Virus record (IMG/VR): IMGVR_UViG_3300025098_000350
Span: 1 to 20,752 of that record
Source: a virus
Strand: one strand, 5' to 3'
DNA length: 20,752 bases
The notes below the pieces were generated by a model. It searched no databases, was not told where the DNA came from, and worked only from the letters and a program-made list of their open reading frames with translations. This document shows, in pieces, positions 7,935 to 13,955 of the stretch; within the stretch, counting starts at the first letter, position 1; every line of letters starts with the position of its first letter. The position numbers and the translations under genes are program-made.

Positions 7935-8134
7935 TGGGACGCCCAGAACGTACCGGGGATGGCCCGCGAAGAGCCGCTTTTTTGCAGCGCATGGGAAAAA
8001 TGCGCGGTCCAGAACGGCGCAACGGTAAGCCTACGCCATTGCTTAAAAGCCTGATGGATTGGGGTGCCAGTTCTAAGGCCGATGCCGTGGCCAAGGGCCG
8101 ACGAATTTCAAAACGCAACCAAAGTAAAGGATAA
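7934..8134 (+). CDS. small, strongly basic hypothetical protein
   Basis: This 66-residue protein is very rich in Arg and Lys, with no acidic region, no cysteine and no membrane segment. The N-terminus reads MGRPERTGDGPRRAAFLQRM, and a hydrophobic patch LLKSLMDWG lies in the centre. Its ATG overlaps the endolysin stop by one base (TAATG). The high charge suggests binding to nucleic acid or to another acidic partner, perhaps packaged in the virion, but this is a guess. It lies in the run of tiny genes after the lysis cassette. Confidence 0.6.
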   Translation: MGRPERTGDGPRRAAFLQRMGKMRGPERRNGKPTPLLKSLMDWGASSKADAVAKGRRISKRNQSKG

Positions 8135-8137
8135 CAA

Positions 8138-8290
8138 ATGGCTAAGAAACCTGGCTTGTACGCCAACATCAACGCAAAGAAAAAACGTATCGCCGCCGGT
8201 AGTGGCGAGAAGATGCGGAAGCCTGGCAGCAAAGGTGCGCCCACGGCTAAAGCATTCAAGCAGTCGGCCAAGACAGCAAAGAAAAGGTAG
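8138..8290 (+). CDS. 50-residue basic protein of a type common in marine phages
   Basis: An ATG at 8138 opens a 50-codon frame ending in TAG at 8288-8290. The product is Lys-rich and contains KPGLYANINAKKKRIAAGSG and the distinctive EKMRKPGSKGAPTAKAF, a pattern I recall from small proteins of cyanophages and other marine phages (perhaps DUF6321; the family number is from memory). No role is established. It sits three bases after the preceding gene, and its stop overlaps the next GTG start. The conserved pattern makes me confident that this very short frame is a real gene. Confidence 0.75.
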   Translation: MAKKPGLYANINAKKKRIAAGSGEKMRKPGSKGAPTAKAFKQSAKTAKKR

Positions 8291-8475
8291 TGCACCTCTT
8301 CGTCCTGTTTGTATTTATTGGGCTGGGTAAGGACCGTGAGCTTGTGTCAAACACTCTCGCGTATCAGTCAATATATGCTTGTAATGAAATGGCCCGGCAA
8401 GTGGTGAAGCGTTACGGTTTTGCGAACTCGCCGGACGATTTTGTTGTGGCATACTGTTTGCCGAAAAAATTTTAG
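8290..8475 (+). CDS. small protein with hydrophobic N-terminus, last gene of the lysis operon
   Basis: This 61-residue frame starts with GTG at 8290, overlapping the previous stop (TAGTG). Residues 1-13 are hydrophobic (MHLFVLFVFIGLG), like a short signal or membrane anchor. Two cysteines (residues 31 and 56) lie in the remainder. I recall similar short exported proteins with a cysteine pair and a C-terminal YCLPK-type motif near the end of lysis regions in marine phages. Its stop overlaps the stop end of the convergent minus-strand gene by four bases, so two operons meet here without any gap. Confidence 0.6.
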   Translation: MHLFVLFVFIGLGKDRELVSNTLAYQSIYACNEMARQVVKRYGFANSPDDFVVAYCLPKKF

Positions 8476-8714
8476 AGGAACTTGATGGCCCGCGACTTAC
8501 CGGGCAGTCGTTCTATCCAACCCCGCTCCTCAAGGCATCCTATTGTTCTGGCAATCTGACCGGGGTGCCGCATGACAGTGGCCTTCTCACCGGCCACATA
8601 ACCAGCGCCCATTTCGCGCCAGGTCGGTGCAACGCCATGCACTTTGACGAACCGTTTAAGGAAGTCGTAGAACTCCCGCTGTTCAACGGTCAATGTCACT
8701 TTACCATCAGTCAT
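8472..8714 (-). CDS. LexA-type winged-helix DNA-binding protein without a peptidase domain
   Basis: The 80-residue protein resembles the N-terminal DNA-binding domain of LexA. An LTVEQREFYDFLKRFVKVHG helix is followed by VAPTWREMGAGY in the position of the recognition helix-turn-helix, and GCLEERGWIERLPGKSRAIK matches the wing and end of that domain. The C-terminal self-cleavage domain of LexA is absent, so it cannot be inactivated in the usual RecA-dependent way. It is the last gene of the recombination operon and overlaps recT by eight bases. It may regulate the phage operon or bind host SOS operators; both are inferences. Confidence 0.7.
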   Translation of the reverse strand: MTDGKVTLTVEQREFYDFLKRFVKVHGVAPTWREMGAGYVAGEKATVMRHPGQIARTIGCLEERGWIERLPGKSRAIKFL

Positions 8715-9639
8715 TGGGGGCCTCTTTTTCTTCAGCGCCTAACCCGGCATTGTACTGCAACCGCTTGTCATGCAGTTCTTTGGCAAGGTCTTCATCAAGC
8801 ATAGAAAACGTGTCAGCGTTGGCCTCTTCAAGCGCCTTCATTTTTGTCCGGCGTTCAGCTTCCGGCAGTGACCGAGCGCGGCGAACCTTCAACAGCAAAT
8901 CATTGTACGCATCGGCAAAGTCCATTTGCACAGAGAACGATTGCGTAGGCTTGCCGGGGATGCGAAGGGCGAACCCCTCCACCGGCTCTGGTGGAGCTTG
9001 TGGAGCTTCCACAGCCTCTTGTGGCGGCTCAATTGCAGCCATTGCCCTCTCGGCTATGGTCGGCCCTGACGGCGCTGGTTGGGGCTGTACGGGCACGGTC
9101 TTCATAGGCGGCATGTCTTGGGCTTCTTCTGCCGTGATGATGCCAGCGACAGCATCAGCAAAAGCATCACGCAAAGCAAAGCCTCTGGCACGTAATTGCA
9201 TCATGCGCTCTGGGTATTGCTTCCATGTTTGCCGTGTCAGAAGTCCTGCCCGCTGGGCTTTCGCGTAGGAGTAAATTTGTATTGTTTCGTTTATGTCTCC
9301 ATTCTTGTTTTCACGTTTAACGACACAAGTGGCTTTGTAATCTTGGCCCTCACCTTCGCTTGTCTCTTCAATGCCAAGATATTGAGGGTGGTTCTGGCAT
9401 ATTGCCAACAGACCATCCCCCCATATTGCTGGCCTACCATTCACGAGGCTTATATATTTTAACGCACTAAGCGGCGATATGCCCACCTCTAACCCCCAAT
9501 TTATTGCGACGAGGACGTTCGCGGGCTTGCCTTGGTAGTCTGCCGGTATCATGCCAGACCTTGAATAAAACTCAGCAAACTTAATTGCTTCATCTAGATT
9601 TTGTGGCAACAGGGCGCGGGATACTAATGCGTTACTCAT
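8707..9639 (-). CDS. recT: RecT-family single-strand annealing protein
   Basis: The 310-residue protein shows the RecT core in residues 1 to about 175. This includes NVLVAINWGLEVGISPL (residues 41-57), LVNGRPAIWGDGLLAI (65-80), YSYAKAQRAGLL and WKQYPERMMQLRARGFALRD (139-158). The C-terminal part is a Pro/Gln/Ala-rich linker followed by a charged helix and an acidic end, a variable extension in this family. RecT anneals complementary single strands made by a partner exonuclease, here the YqaJ protein encoded just upstream. AAGGAG eight bases before the ATG lies inside the last codons of that gene, and start and stop overlap by one base. It should serve recombination-dependent replication or repair of phage ends. 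Confidence 0.9.
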   Translation of the reverse strand: MSNALVSRALLPQNLDEAIKFAEFYSRSGMIPADYQGKPANVLVAINWGLEVGISPLSALKYISLVNGRPAIWGDGLLAICQNHPQYLGIEETSEGEGQDYKATCVVKRENKNGDINETIQIYSYAKAQRAGLLTRQTWKQYPERMMQLRARGFALRDAFADAVAGIITAEEAQDMPPMKTVPVQPQPAPSGPTIAERAMAAIEPPQEAVEAPQAPPEPVEGFALRIPGKPTQSFSVQMDFADAYNDLLLKVRRARSLPEAERRTKMKALEEANADTFSMLDEDLAKELHDKRLQYNAGLGAEEKEAPND

Positions 9640-10574
9640 TAATTTAACTCCTTAACAGAAAATTTTAGGGTCTCGGTGACCTCATCGGTCTCAACCATTT
9701 TGCGTTTGGGCTTGCTGATATACTCCGAGTGAATGCGGTAGCCGTCAGCATCAACGTGCGTGATGTTTGACAGGTACATGACATCGACCAGCGCGTTCTT
9801 GTACTCGTCGCGCTCTTTCTCCAACTCGCGCAGCTTGGCACGGGCAAGGGTTACCTCTGCGTTCGCCTCAACATAGCCTTGGGCGGCACCTGAGATGTCG
9901 GCGTTCGTTTCCCAGCCATCAGGATAAGACACGGCAACAACGTCAGCGTCAGGGTCAGGGTCCGGCGGGTAGTGACTGTCAGTATCAACTAGGTTCCAGA
10001 ACTCATCGTATGCCTCAAGCATAATTCCAATGAGATTGGCCGACCGCTCAACCGGGTACAAATGCAAATTAAAGTTCTGGTCAAAACAACCAATCATTCC
10101 CCAGTTGATGTCACTACAGTGCATTTGATGAAGCACTTGAAATATCCACTCAGGTTTTGGCTTGTCGTGATGGTATCGGTCGGTCTTAATCTCAACCACC
10201 CCGGTGCCGCTCATAACAATATCTTTGCCCTCAAGATTTTTCAGCGTTAGTGGGTCAGCCAGCTTGACAATTCGGTCAATAGAACTCGCCGCCCTAGCCT
10301 TCTGGTACGGCTCAGTTGGTTCCCACATTTGACACGGTTTGACGCACAGTTCGTTAATCCAAAACTCAACCATGTTAGCCACCGCTGGCTCTAAAAAAAT
10401 GCCGCGAATAAGTGCCCAACTTTTTAAGTCAGGCTCAATAGTCTCGACCCCAGCCTTGGCCAGTTTGTGCTTTTCCAAAATGTCATGCCGGTTCTGGAAT
10501 GCGGTTTTGCCTAGAACGATTGCCCCTGCCTCGGAGGAACCAATCTCAAATCCTGTTTTGGTTAGCTTTGGCAT
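9639..10574 (-). CDS. YqaJ-type phage exonuclease
   Basis: This 311-residue protein has the nuclease motifs of the YqaJ viral recombinase family, related to lambda exonuclease: SSEAGAIVLG near residue 13, GIFLEP with Glu62, SSIDRIV with Asp100, GVVEIKTD with Glu128 and Lys130, and EWIFQVLHQMH with Gln146. The C-terminal third contains a charged helix (LRELEKERDEYKNALVD) often seen in these proteins. It should degrade one strand of linear DNA from the end and hand single strands to RecT. No frameshift is visible and the catalytic residues are intact. The upstream 81-residue gene ends on its start codon (TGATG), so translation is likely coupled; no strong ribosome binding site is present. Confidence 0.9.
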   Translation of the reverse strand: MPKLTKTGFEIGSSEAGAIVLGKTAFQNRHDILEKHKLAKAGVETIEPDLKSWALIRGIFLEPAVANMVEFWINELCVKPCQMWEPTEPYQKARAASSIDRIVKLADPLTLKNLEGKDIVMSGTGVVEIKTDRYHHDKPKPEWIFQVLHQMHCSDINWGMIGCFDQNFNLHLYPVERSANLIGIMLEAYDEFWNLVDTDSHYPPDPDPDADVVAVSYPDGWETNADISGAAQGYVEANAEVTLARAKLRELEKERDEYKNALVDVMYLSNITHVDADGYRIHSEYISKPKRKMVETDEVTETLKFSVKELN

Positions 10575-10819
10575 CAGAACGGCCCCCCGTTGGCAGCGGT
10601 GCAGACATCAGACAGCGCACAGCCAATCCAAGACGAGGCCATCAGGCCCACGCAGAACAGCGTGAAGCTGACACCGTCTAATATCAGGGATAAGTTGGAA
10701 CTTGCTCGACTAACCTCTTGACCCTGCACGACAGGGTCAGTTGGAACTTGTGAAGATAAACTACTGTTATCATTACACTCAGGCAGTCTCGTACGGGCTG
10801 CCACTTTACAATTACTCAT
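10574..10819 (-). CDS. 81-residue protein with one membrane segment
   Basis: The ATG at 10819 is preceded by AAAGGA seven bases upstream, so this start is preferred to a much longer frame that would run into the integrase gene. The first 45 residues are polar, and a hydrophobic segment follows (residues 49-68, GVSFTLFCVGLMASSWIGCA). Four cysteines are present. It is the first gene of the exonuclease-recombinase set and overlaps the exonuclease start by one base. Its coding sequence contains two copies of an 11-base repeat and a hairpin, so this stretch may carry DNA signals as well as a protein. Function is unknown. Confidence 0.6.
   Translation of the reverse strand: MSNCKVAARTRLPECNDNSSLSSQVPTDPVVQGQEVSRASSNLSLILDGVSFTLFCVGLMASSWIGCALSDVCTAANGGPF
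10694..10750. repeat. direct repeats flanking a perfect inverted repeat; possible attachment or control region
   Basis: GTTGGAACTTG occurs at 10694-10704 and again at 10740-10750. Between them is a perfect 8-base inverted repeat, TGACCCTG (10719-10726) and CAGGGTCA (10732-10739), with a 5-base loop. The two direct repeats fall in different codon phases of the 81-residue gene (read as Ser-Ser-Asn in one and Gln-Val-Pro-Thr in the other), so the protein does not explain them. The place, beyond the 3' end of int, matches that of attP in lambda. Arm-type integrase sites or an operator are the likely meanings. Confidence 0.45.
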
Positions 10820-10880
10820 TAGATAGTCCTTTGTTGTAATTTTAGTTATTGGCGCAACATGCGCGTTACTTGGAAGTTTC

Positions 10881-11966
10881 TTAATTAGAGTTGGAAGTTC
10901 CAACCCCTGTATGCTCACTATTTGATATTGATAACGCCCTCCTTTTGTCAAACATTTTAATATAGCGACTCGCCTCAACCAGCGTTGAGTGACCCAACCA
11001 GGACATAATGGCTGTGGCTGACCCGTTGTTGGCAGCAATCTCCATGTCTCGGCTTTTTCTCAGGCCGTGCGCTGTCTTGCTTACACCCGCCGCCGCTGCC
11101 TGTCGGCTAAACCATGACGATGCAGCTTTGACCGACCGGCTTTTTATTTGCCCGCGATTGTTGACCCCGCCGGTGACAATGTAGGTCATGTGCTTGTCGG
11201 GTTGCGCCTCAATTGCTTTGTGCAATAGGTCGAGGTCGCGCTTAAACGATTGTGCAAAGTGTGGCAGTTCTCGGTCGAACGGTATCTCAACCAAGGTGCC
11301 TGTCTTTGACCGGCGGTATGACAGCCAGCCACCGGGGCGTATGCAGCCTGGGCCAAGCCTTACGGCGTCCACCATGCTTGCGCCGGTCCAGTACAACAAC
11401 TCAAACGCCATGCGTGGGTGCGTGTTCAGCGCATGATGATTGCGGAACATCTCAACGTCATTGTGGTCCCACGGTATGTGTCCATCAGACTTTACAACAG
11501 GCGCACGGACCATGTCCTTGCTGGGGTCTATCTTCAGCGCATCGATGTGCATGAGATATTTGCAGAACCCGCGCCACATTTTAAGCTGAGTGTGCTGCGC
11601 GTGGCCGTGATAGTTTTTTAAATCAGCGCGGATGACGTCCGGCGTCAGTGCTTTCTCAGAACCAGCGGTCTCTCTAATACGTTCTAGGGCACGGCGTCTA
11701 ACGCCTTGGGTCAGCGGGGCCATAGTGGTAAAGTGCGAACTGGCGATATACTTACTGACGGCACTGGCCAAGCTGCCCTTGATGATTGGCCGTACAGGCT
11801 CGACGCCCGCCGCCTCGGTATATGCTTTAAGGAACTCAACAGACCCCATAGTAGCGTCAGGCATCGGGATGCCCTTCTGCCCTACAGGCCTGTAATACCA
11901 GCGCGGGTTACCTGACTTGTATTCGCCACTGCGATTTAAATGTTTAAGATGTACTCGCTTTTGCAC
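10881..11966 (-). CDS. int: phage integrase, tyrosine recombinase
   Basis: The 361-residue protein has an N-terminal arm-binding and core-binding region followed by a tyrosine recombinase catalytic domain. Visible catalytic residues are Lys221 (YRRSKTG), His300 and Arg303 (HGLR), His326 (LGHS) and the nucleophile Tyr335 (ASRYIK). The first catalytic arginine, normally in a TGxR motif, is not there: the matching stretch is WTGASMVDAVRLG with Ser197 in its place. The N-terminus, with RSGEYKSGNPRWYYRPVGQKG, resembles alphaproteobacterial prophage integrases. The start is a GTG overlapping the excisionase gene by 31 bases. The enzyme should integrate the genome at a bacterial att site and, with Xis, excise it. 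Confidence 0.9.
   Translation of the reverse strand: MQKRVHLKHLNRSGEYKSGNPRWYYRPVGQKGIPMPDATMGSVEFLKAYTEAAGVEPVRPIIKGSLASAVSKYIASSHFTTMAPLTQGVRRRALERIRETAGSEKALTPDVIRADLKNYHGHAQHTQLKMWRGFCKYLMHIDALKIDPSKDMVRAPVVKSDGHIPWDHNDVEMFRNHHALNTHPRMAFELLYWTGASMVDAVRLGPGCIRPGGWLSYRRSKTGTLVEIPFDRELPHFAQSFKRDLDLLHKAIEAQPDKHMTYIVTGGVNNRGQIKSRSVKAASSWFSRQAAAAGVSKTAHGLRKSRDMEIAANNGSATAIMSWLGHSTLVEASRYIKMFDKRRALSISNSEHTGVGTSNSN
10890..10904. repeat. perfect palindrome in the end of the integrase gene, related to the nearby repeats
   Basis: GTTGGAAGTTCCAAC is a perfect palindrome with 7-base arms around one central base, seven bases before the integrase stop on the minus strand. Each arm shares the TTGGAA core with the direct repeats at 10694 and 10740, and with a further TTGGAACTT at 12481-12489 at the end of the serine recombinase gene. 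An imperfect copy, CTTGGAAGTTTC, lies at 10870-10881. It is a candidate binding site for Int, Xis or a dimeric regulator. Confidence 0.45.
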
Positions 11967-12178
11967 TGCACTGAACCCCGCTGGTCTTGCTCAAGTTCGA
12001 GCAAAGCATACTCAAGTTCACTTCTAAGCCATATCTTAACGCCCGCCGCGATACGTGGCGAAGGCATGAGGCCATCGATTACTAGCTTGTCAAAGTGAGC
12101 GGCAGAAATGCCAACGTGGGTTGCGGCTTGCGCTCTTCGCATACCCTCTGGAATTATAAATTGATTATCTAAAGGCAT
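11936..12178 (-). CDS. xis: excisionase-like helix-turn-helix protein (recombination directionality factor)
   Basis: The 80-residue protein carries a MerR/AlpA-type winged helix: MRRAQAATHVGISAAHFDKL as the first helices and recognition helix, then VIDGLMPSPRIAAGVKIWLR as the wing and second basic strand. That arrangement is typical of phage excisionases and AlpA-type regulators. AGGAG about ten bases before the ATG supports the start. It overlaps the integrase gene by 31 bases and the upstream gene by 14, so Int and Xis would be made from one mRNA. It should bend DNA at the attachment site and favour excision. Confidence 0.8.
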   Translation of the reverse strand: MPLDNQFIIPEGMRRAQAATHVGISAAHFDKLVIDGLMPSPRIAAGVKIWLRSELEYALLELEQDQRGSVQCKSEYILNI

Positions 12179-12365
12179 TGTGTATTTGCTCCTTTGCTCT
12201 CGGCGGTGCTACTAATTCAATTGCATTCCTATTCTGTTCGCGCCGTGCTTCGCTTGGCGTTTCGTACATTGCGCGTTCGCTGGCTGGCATAACAATGTTG
12301 GCGGTTGTCCAACTTGGGACAATGTGGCTCCAAACCATGCCGGTTTTATTTAACTGACGTTTCAT
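12165..12365 (-). CDS. 66-residue hypothetical protein, first gene of the integration operon
   Basis: The start is supported by a very good ribosome binding site (GGAGG, nine bases before the ATG). The product is basic at the start (MKRQLNKTG) and contains VWSHIVPSWTTANIVMP and a helix-forming MYETPSEARREQNRNAIEL. No known domain is recognised and there is no membrane segment. Its end overlaps the excisionase gene by 14 bases. An inverted repeat, TTGTCC at 12305-12310 and GGACAA at 12317-12322, lies inside its coding sequence. It could be a small regulator or a recombination accessory, but the sequence does not say which. Confidence 0.6.
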   Translation of the reverse strand: MKRQLNKTGMVWSHIVPSWTTANIVMPASERAMYETPSEARREQNRNAIELVAPPRAKEQIHNAFR

Positions 12366-12473
12366 GTGTAATTTCCTCCAAGGTCTAACCCAACTGTCGT
12401 TAGGGTTCTCCGATTAATTGCAGATTGATATGTGATAACGTACACAAAATTATCTTTATTAATTAGTCAACGA
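12366..12473. promoter_or_regulatory. AT-rich gap that should hold the promoter of the integration operon
   Basis: This 108-base gap separates the serine recombinase from the operon that begins with the 66-residue gene; both read on the minus strand. It is AT-rich between about 12410 and 12473 and contains TTGACT on the minus strand (12461-12466) as a possible -35 box. No convincing -10 hexamer stands 16-18 bases further on, so I do not place a promoter. Several ATTAAT-type stretches might bind IHF or a regulator. No hairpin with a T-run is seen after the recombinase stop. Confidence 0.35.
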
Positions 12474-13268
12474 TTACTTATTGGAACTTATGACCCCAGC
12501 TTTGATGAGGCGTTTGACATAGTTGCGGGTGCTGCTTGCGTGCCATTGCGGGTTCTCTAGCATGTCAGGGTCAGCCGCTTTACGTGGCGTCAAGATACCT
12601 ATTTTGTTGAGTTCTGCGGCCATCTCGCGGTAGGACATGCCCTGCTTTACGAATGCGATAAACAGGTTCTCAAGCTGCGTTGCATAGACCAAGGCTTTCT
12701 TGGCATTGGCGGCGTTACCGGCCAGCGATGCTTCTGTTGTATCGGTCGCGCCCAGCTTGGATATTGTGCGGCCAGCCTTGGTGACATAGCTACCCTTCTC
12801 GGCAATCTCGGCTTGGATGCGGGCCAGTGACATTTTGGTACGTGCCTTGATGTCGGTACGTTCCATGTCAGCAACAGCGGCCAACAAGCCGACCGTCTTG
12901 TGGTCTAGCAATGGATTATCGACAGCAACAAACTGCACCTTGCCGGTGCTGACTTGCTGGTCAAGGAAGCGTAAGCCTTCCCATGTCTTACGTGACAAGC
13001 GGCTAACAGAGTACACCACCATAGTCGCACCGTGCTTGCGGGCGTAGTTGATGCAGTCCTGCAAGCCTTTGCGGTTATGCCACGGCGTACCGGCAGAGCA
13101 TTCGTCCTCAAACCATTCGACCGTGAAGTCACCGCCATTGAGGTAAGCCTTGATTGCGGCCCGCTGGTTCTCATTGTCCTGCTTGTCAGTAGACACACGC
13201 ACATAGGCCGCGAACTTGCCAGTGTGCATGGCACCGTGGTCAGGTCTGGTTTGGATAAGGCCGGTCAT
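12474..13268 (-). CDS. serine recombinase of the resolvase/invertase family
   Basis: The 264-residue protein starts its catalytic domain with AAYVRVSTDKQDNENQ, which supplies the nucleophile Ser26 and Arg24. SVSRLSRKTWEGLRFLD supplies the paired arginines at residues 90 and 93. The E-helix follows with a LLAAVADMERTDIKARTK pattern. The C-terminal part contains a helix-turn-helix (MSYREMAAELNKIGILTPRK) and ends in a basic helix. The length suits a small resolvase or invertase rather than a large serine integrase. GGGAGAG lies four bases before the ATG. A temperate phage that already has a tyrosine integrase would not need it for integration; dimer resolution, DNA inversion or a past insertion are possible roles. 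Confidence 0.88.
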   Translation of the reverse strand: MTGLIQTRPDHGAMHTGKFAAYVRVSTDKQDNENQRAAIKAYLNGGDFTVEWFEDECSAGTPWHNRKGLQDCINYARKHGATMVVYSVSRLSRKTWEGLRFLDQQVSTGKVQFVAVDNPLLDHKTVGLLAAVADMERTDIKARTKMSLARIQAEIAEKGSYVTKAGRTISKLGATDTTEASLAGNAANAKKALVYATQLENLFIAFVKQGMSYREMAAELNKIGILTPRKAADPDMLENPQWHASSTRNYVKRLIKAGVISSNK

Positions 13269-13342
13269 CTGTCTCTCCCGAAATTAATTTGAGCACTCAC
13301 GTTTTGCTCACCTTTACAACTCATATAGCAACCTGATAGCTA

Positions 13343-13366
13343 TTGTACAAGTATTAAATGGTACAA
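13343..13366. promoter_or_regulatory. inverted repeat in the divergent control region, candidate operator
   Basis: TTGTAC at 13343-13348 and GTACAA at 13361-13366 form a perfect 6-base inverted repeat with 12 bases between. It lies 18 bases before the ribbon-helix-helix gene, in the 115-base space (13269-13383) between that gene and the divergent serine recombinase. On the minus strand the left arm could serve as a weak -35 for the recombinase (TATATG follows after 17 bases), so a protein bound here might affect both directions. The natural candidate ligand is the ribbon-helix-helix protein itself. Evidence is symmetry and place only. Confidence 0.45.
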
Positions 13367-13383
13367 ATGTTGAGGACACAGAA

Positions 13384-13578
13384 ATGACAGATAAAGCAGT
13401 CATACATTTAAGGGTCAGCAAGGAACTCCGCGACGAGTTAGAAATGACCGCCACCCTACAGCGCCGGTCTATGACCTTCGTAGCAAACGACCTGTTACGT
13501 GCTGGACTAGACCGGCTAAACAAGGACGTTGATGCCGACATGCTGAACCTGGTCAAGATGGCCCGCAACATTGCCTAG
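13384..13578 (+). CDS. ribbon-helix-helix (Arc/CopG-type) DNA-binding protein
   Basis: The 64-residue protein has the plan of ribbon-helix-helix regulators: a short strand AVIHLRVSKELRDELEMTAT leading into helix A, then RRSMTFVANDLLRAGLDRL as the turn and helix B. Dimers of such proteins insert paired strands into the major groove of operators. It is the first gene of the rightward early operon and follows an inverted repeat, which suits autoregulation. GAGG eight bases before the ATG supports the start. No toxin gene follows, so an antitoxin role is not supported. Its stop lies five bases after the next gene's TTG start. Confidence 0.78.
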   Translation: MTDKAVIHLRVSKELRDELEMTATLQRRSMTFVANDLLRAGLDRLNKDVDADMLNLVKMARNIA

Positions 13579-13954
13579 TAAATTTGGCAATAAGAAAGTT
13601 GAGTTCGGCGGCTACAAGTTCGACAGCCTTGCTGAAGCCAAGCACTATTGGTGGACGCTGAAGCCACGCCTTGATGCGGGTGAAATCACGCACCTAGAAA
13701 TGCAAACATCCTTCCAGATTGAAATCAAGGGTAAGAAGATATGCAAATACAAGGCAGACTTTCAGTACTTTGACCGTACAGCCACTGGCCCAGACGGTCA
13801 ACGCGGTGCGCTGGTGGTTGAGGATGTCAAAGGTGTACGCACCGCAATCTATCGCCTCAAAAAGAAGCTGGTCGAGGCACAGTTTACCGGGACCAAAATC
13901 ATAGAGGTGCCCGCTGCAAAGTACCGCTCAGTCAAGTTTGCACTGCCCAAATGA
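13571..13954 (+). CDS. DUF1064 family phage protein, PD-(D/E)XK nuclease-like
   Basis: The 127-residue protein matches DUF1064: MPSKFGNKKVEFGGYKFDSL at the start, AEAKHYWW, a KYKADFQYFD strand and a VVEDVKGVRTAIYRLKKKL end. Those segments carry the residues expected of a PD-(D/E)XK nuclease fold: Glu22, Asp63 and Asp85 with Lys87. The start is TTG at 13571, overlapping the previous gene by eight bases. It is chosen because relatives begin with MPSK-like sequence and the next internal Met would delete the first conserved block. It probably acts on branched or replicating phage DNA; an activity has not been fixed for the family as far as I know. Confidence 0.82.
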   Translation: MPSKFGNKKVEFGGYKFDSLAEAKHYWWTLKPRLDAGEITHLEMQTSFQIEIKGKKICKYKADFQYFDRTATGPDGQRGALVVEDVKGVRTAIYRLKKKLVEAQFTGTKIIEVPAAKYRSVKFALPK

Positions 13955-13955
13955 T

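Noticed and set aside
8488-8505. GCCCG/CGGGC hairpin as a minus-strand terminator
   Set aside because: The T-run on that strand starts about 18 bases after the stem and the hairpin lies inside the coding sequence.
12440-12466. Minus-strand promoter starting at TTGACT before the integration operon
   Set aside because: No hexamer close to TATAAT lies 16-18 bases further on, so only the region, not a promoter, was reported.
13384-13578. Ribbon-helix-helix protein as the antitoxin of a toxin-antitoxin pair
   Set aside because: The following gene is a DUF1064 nuclease-like protein of the replication module, not a ParE, RelE or HicA-type toxin.
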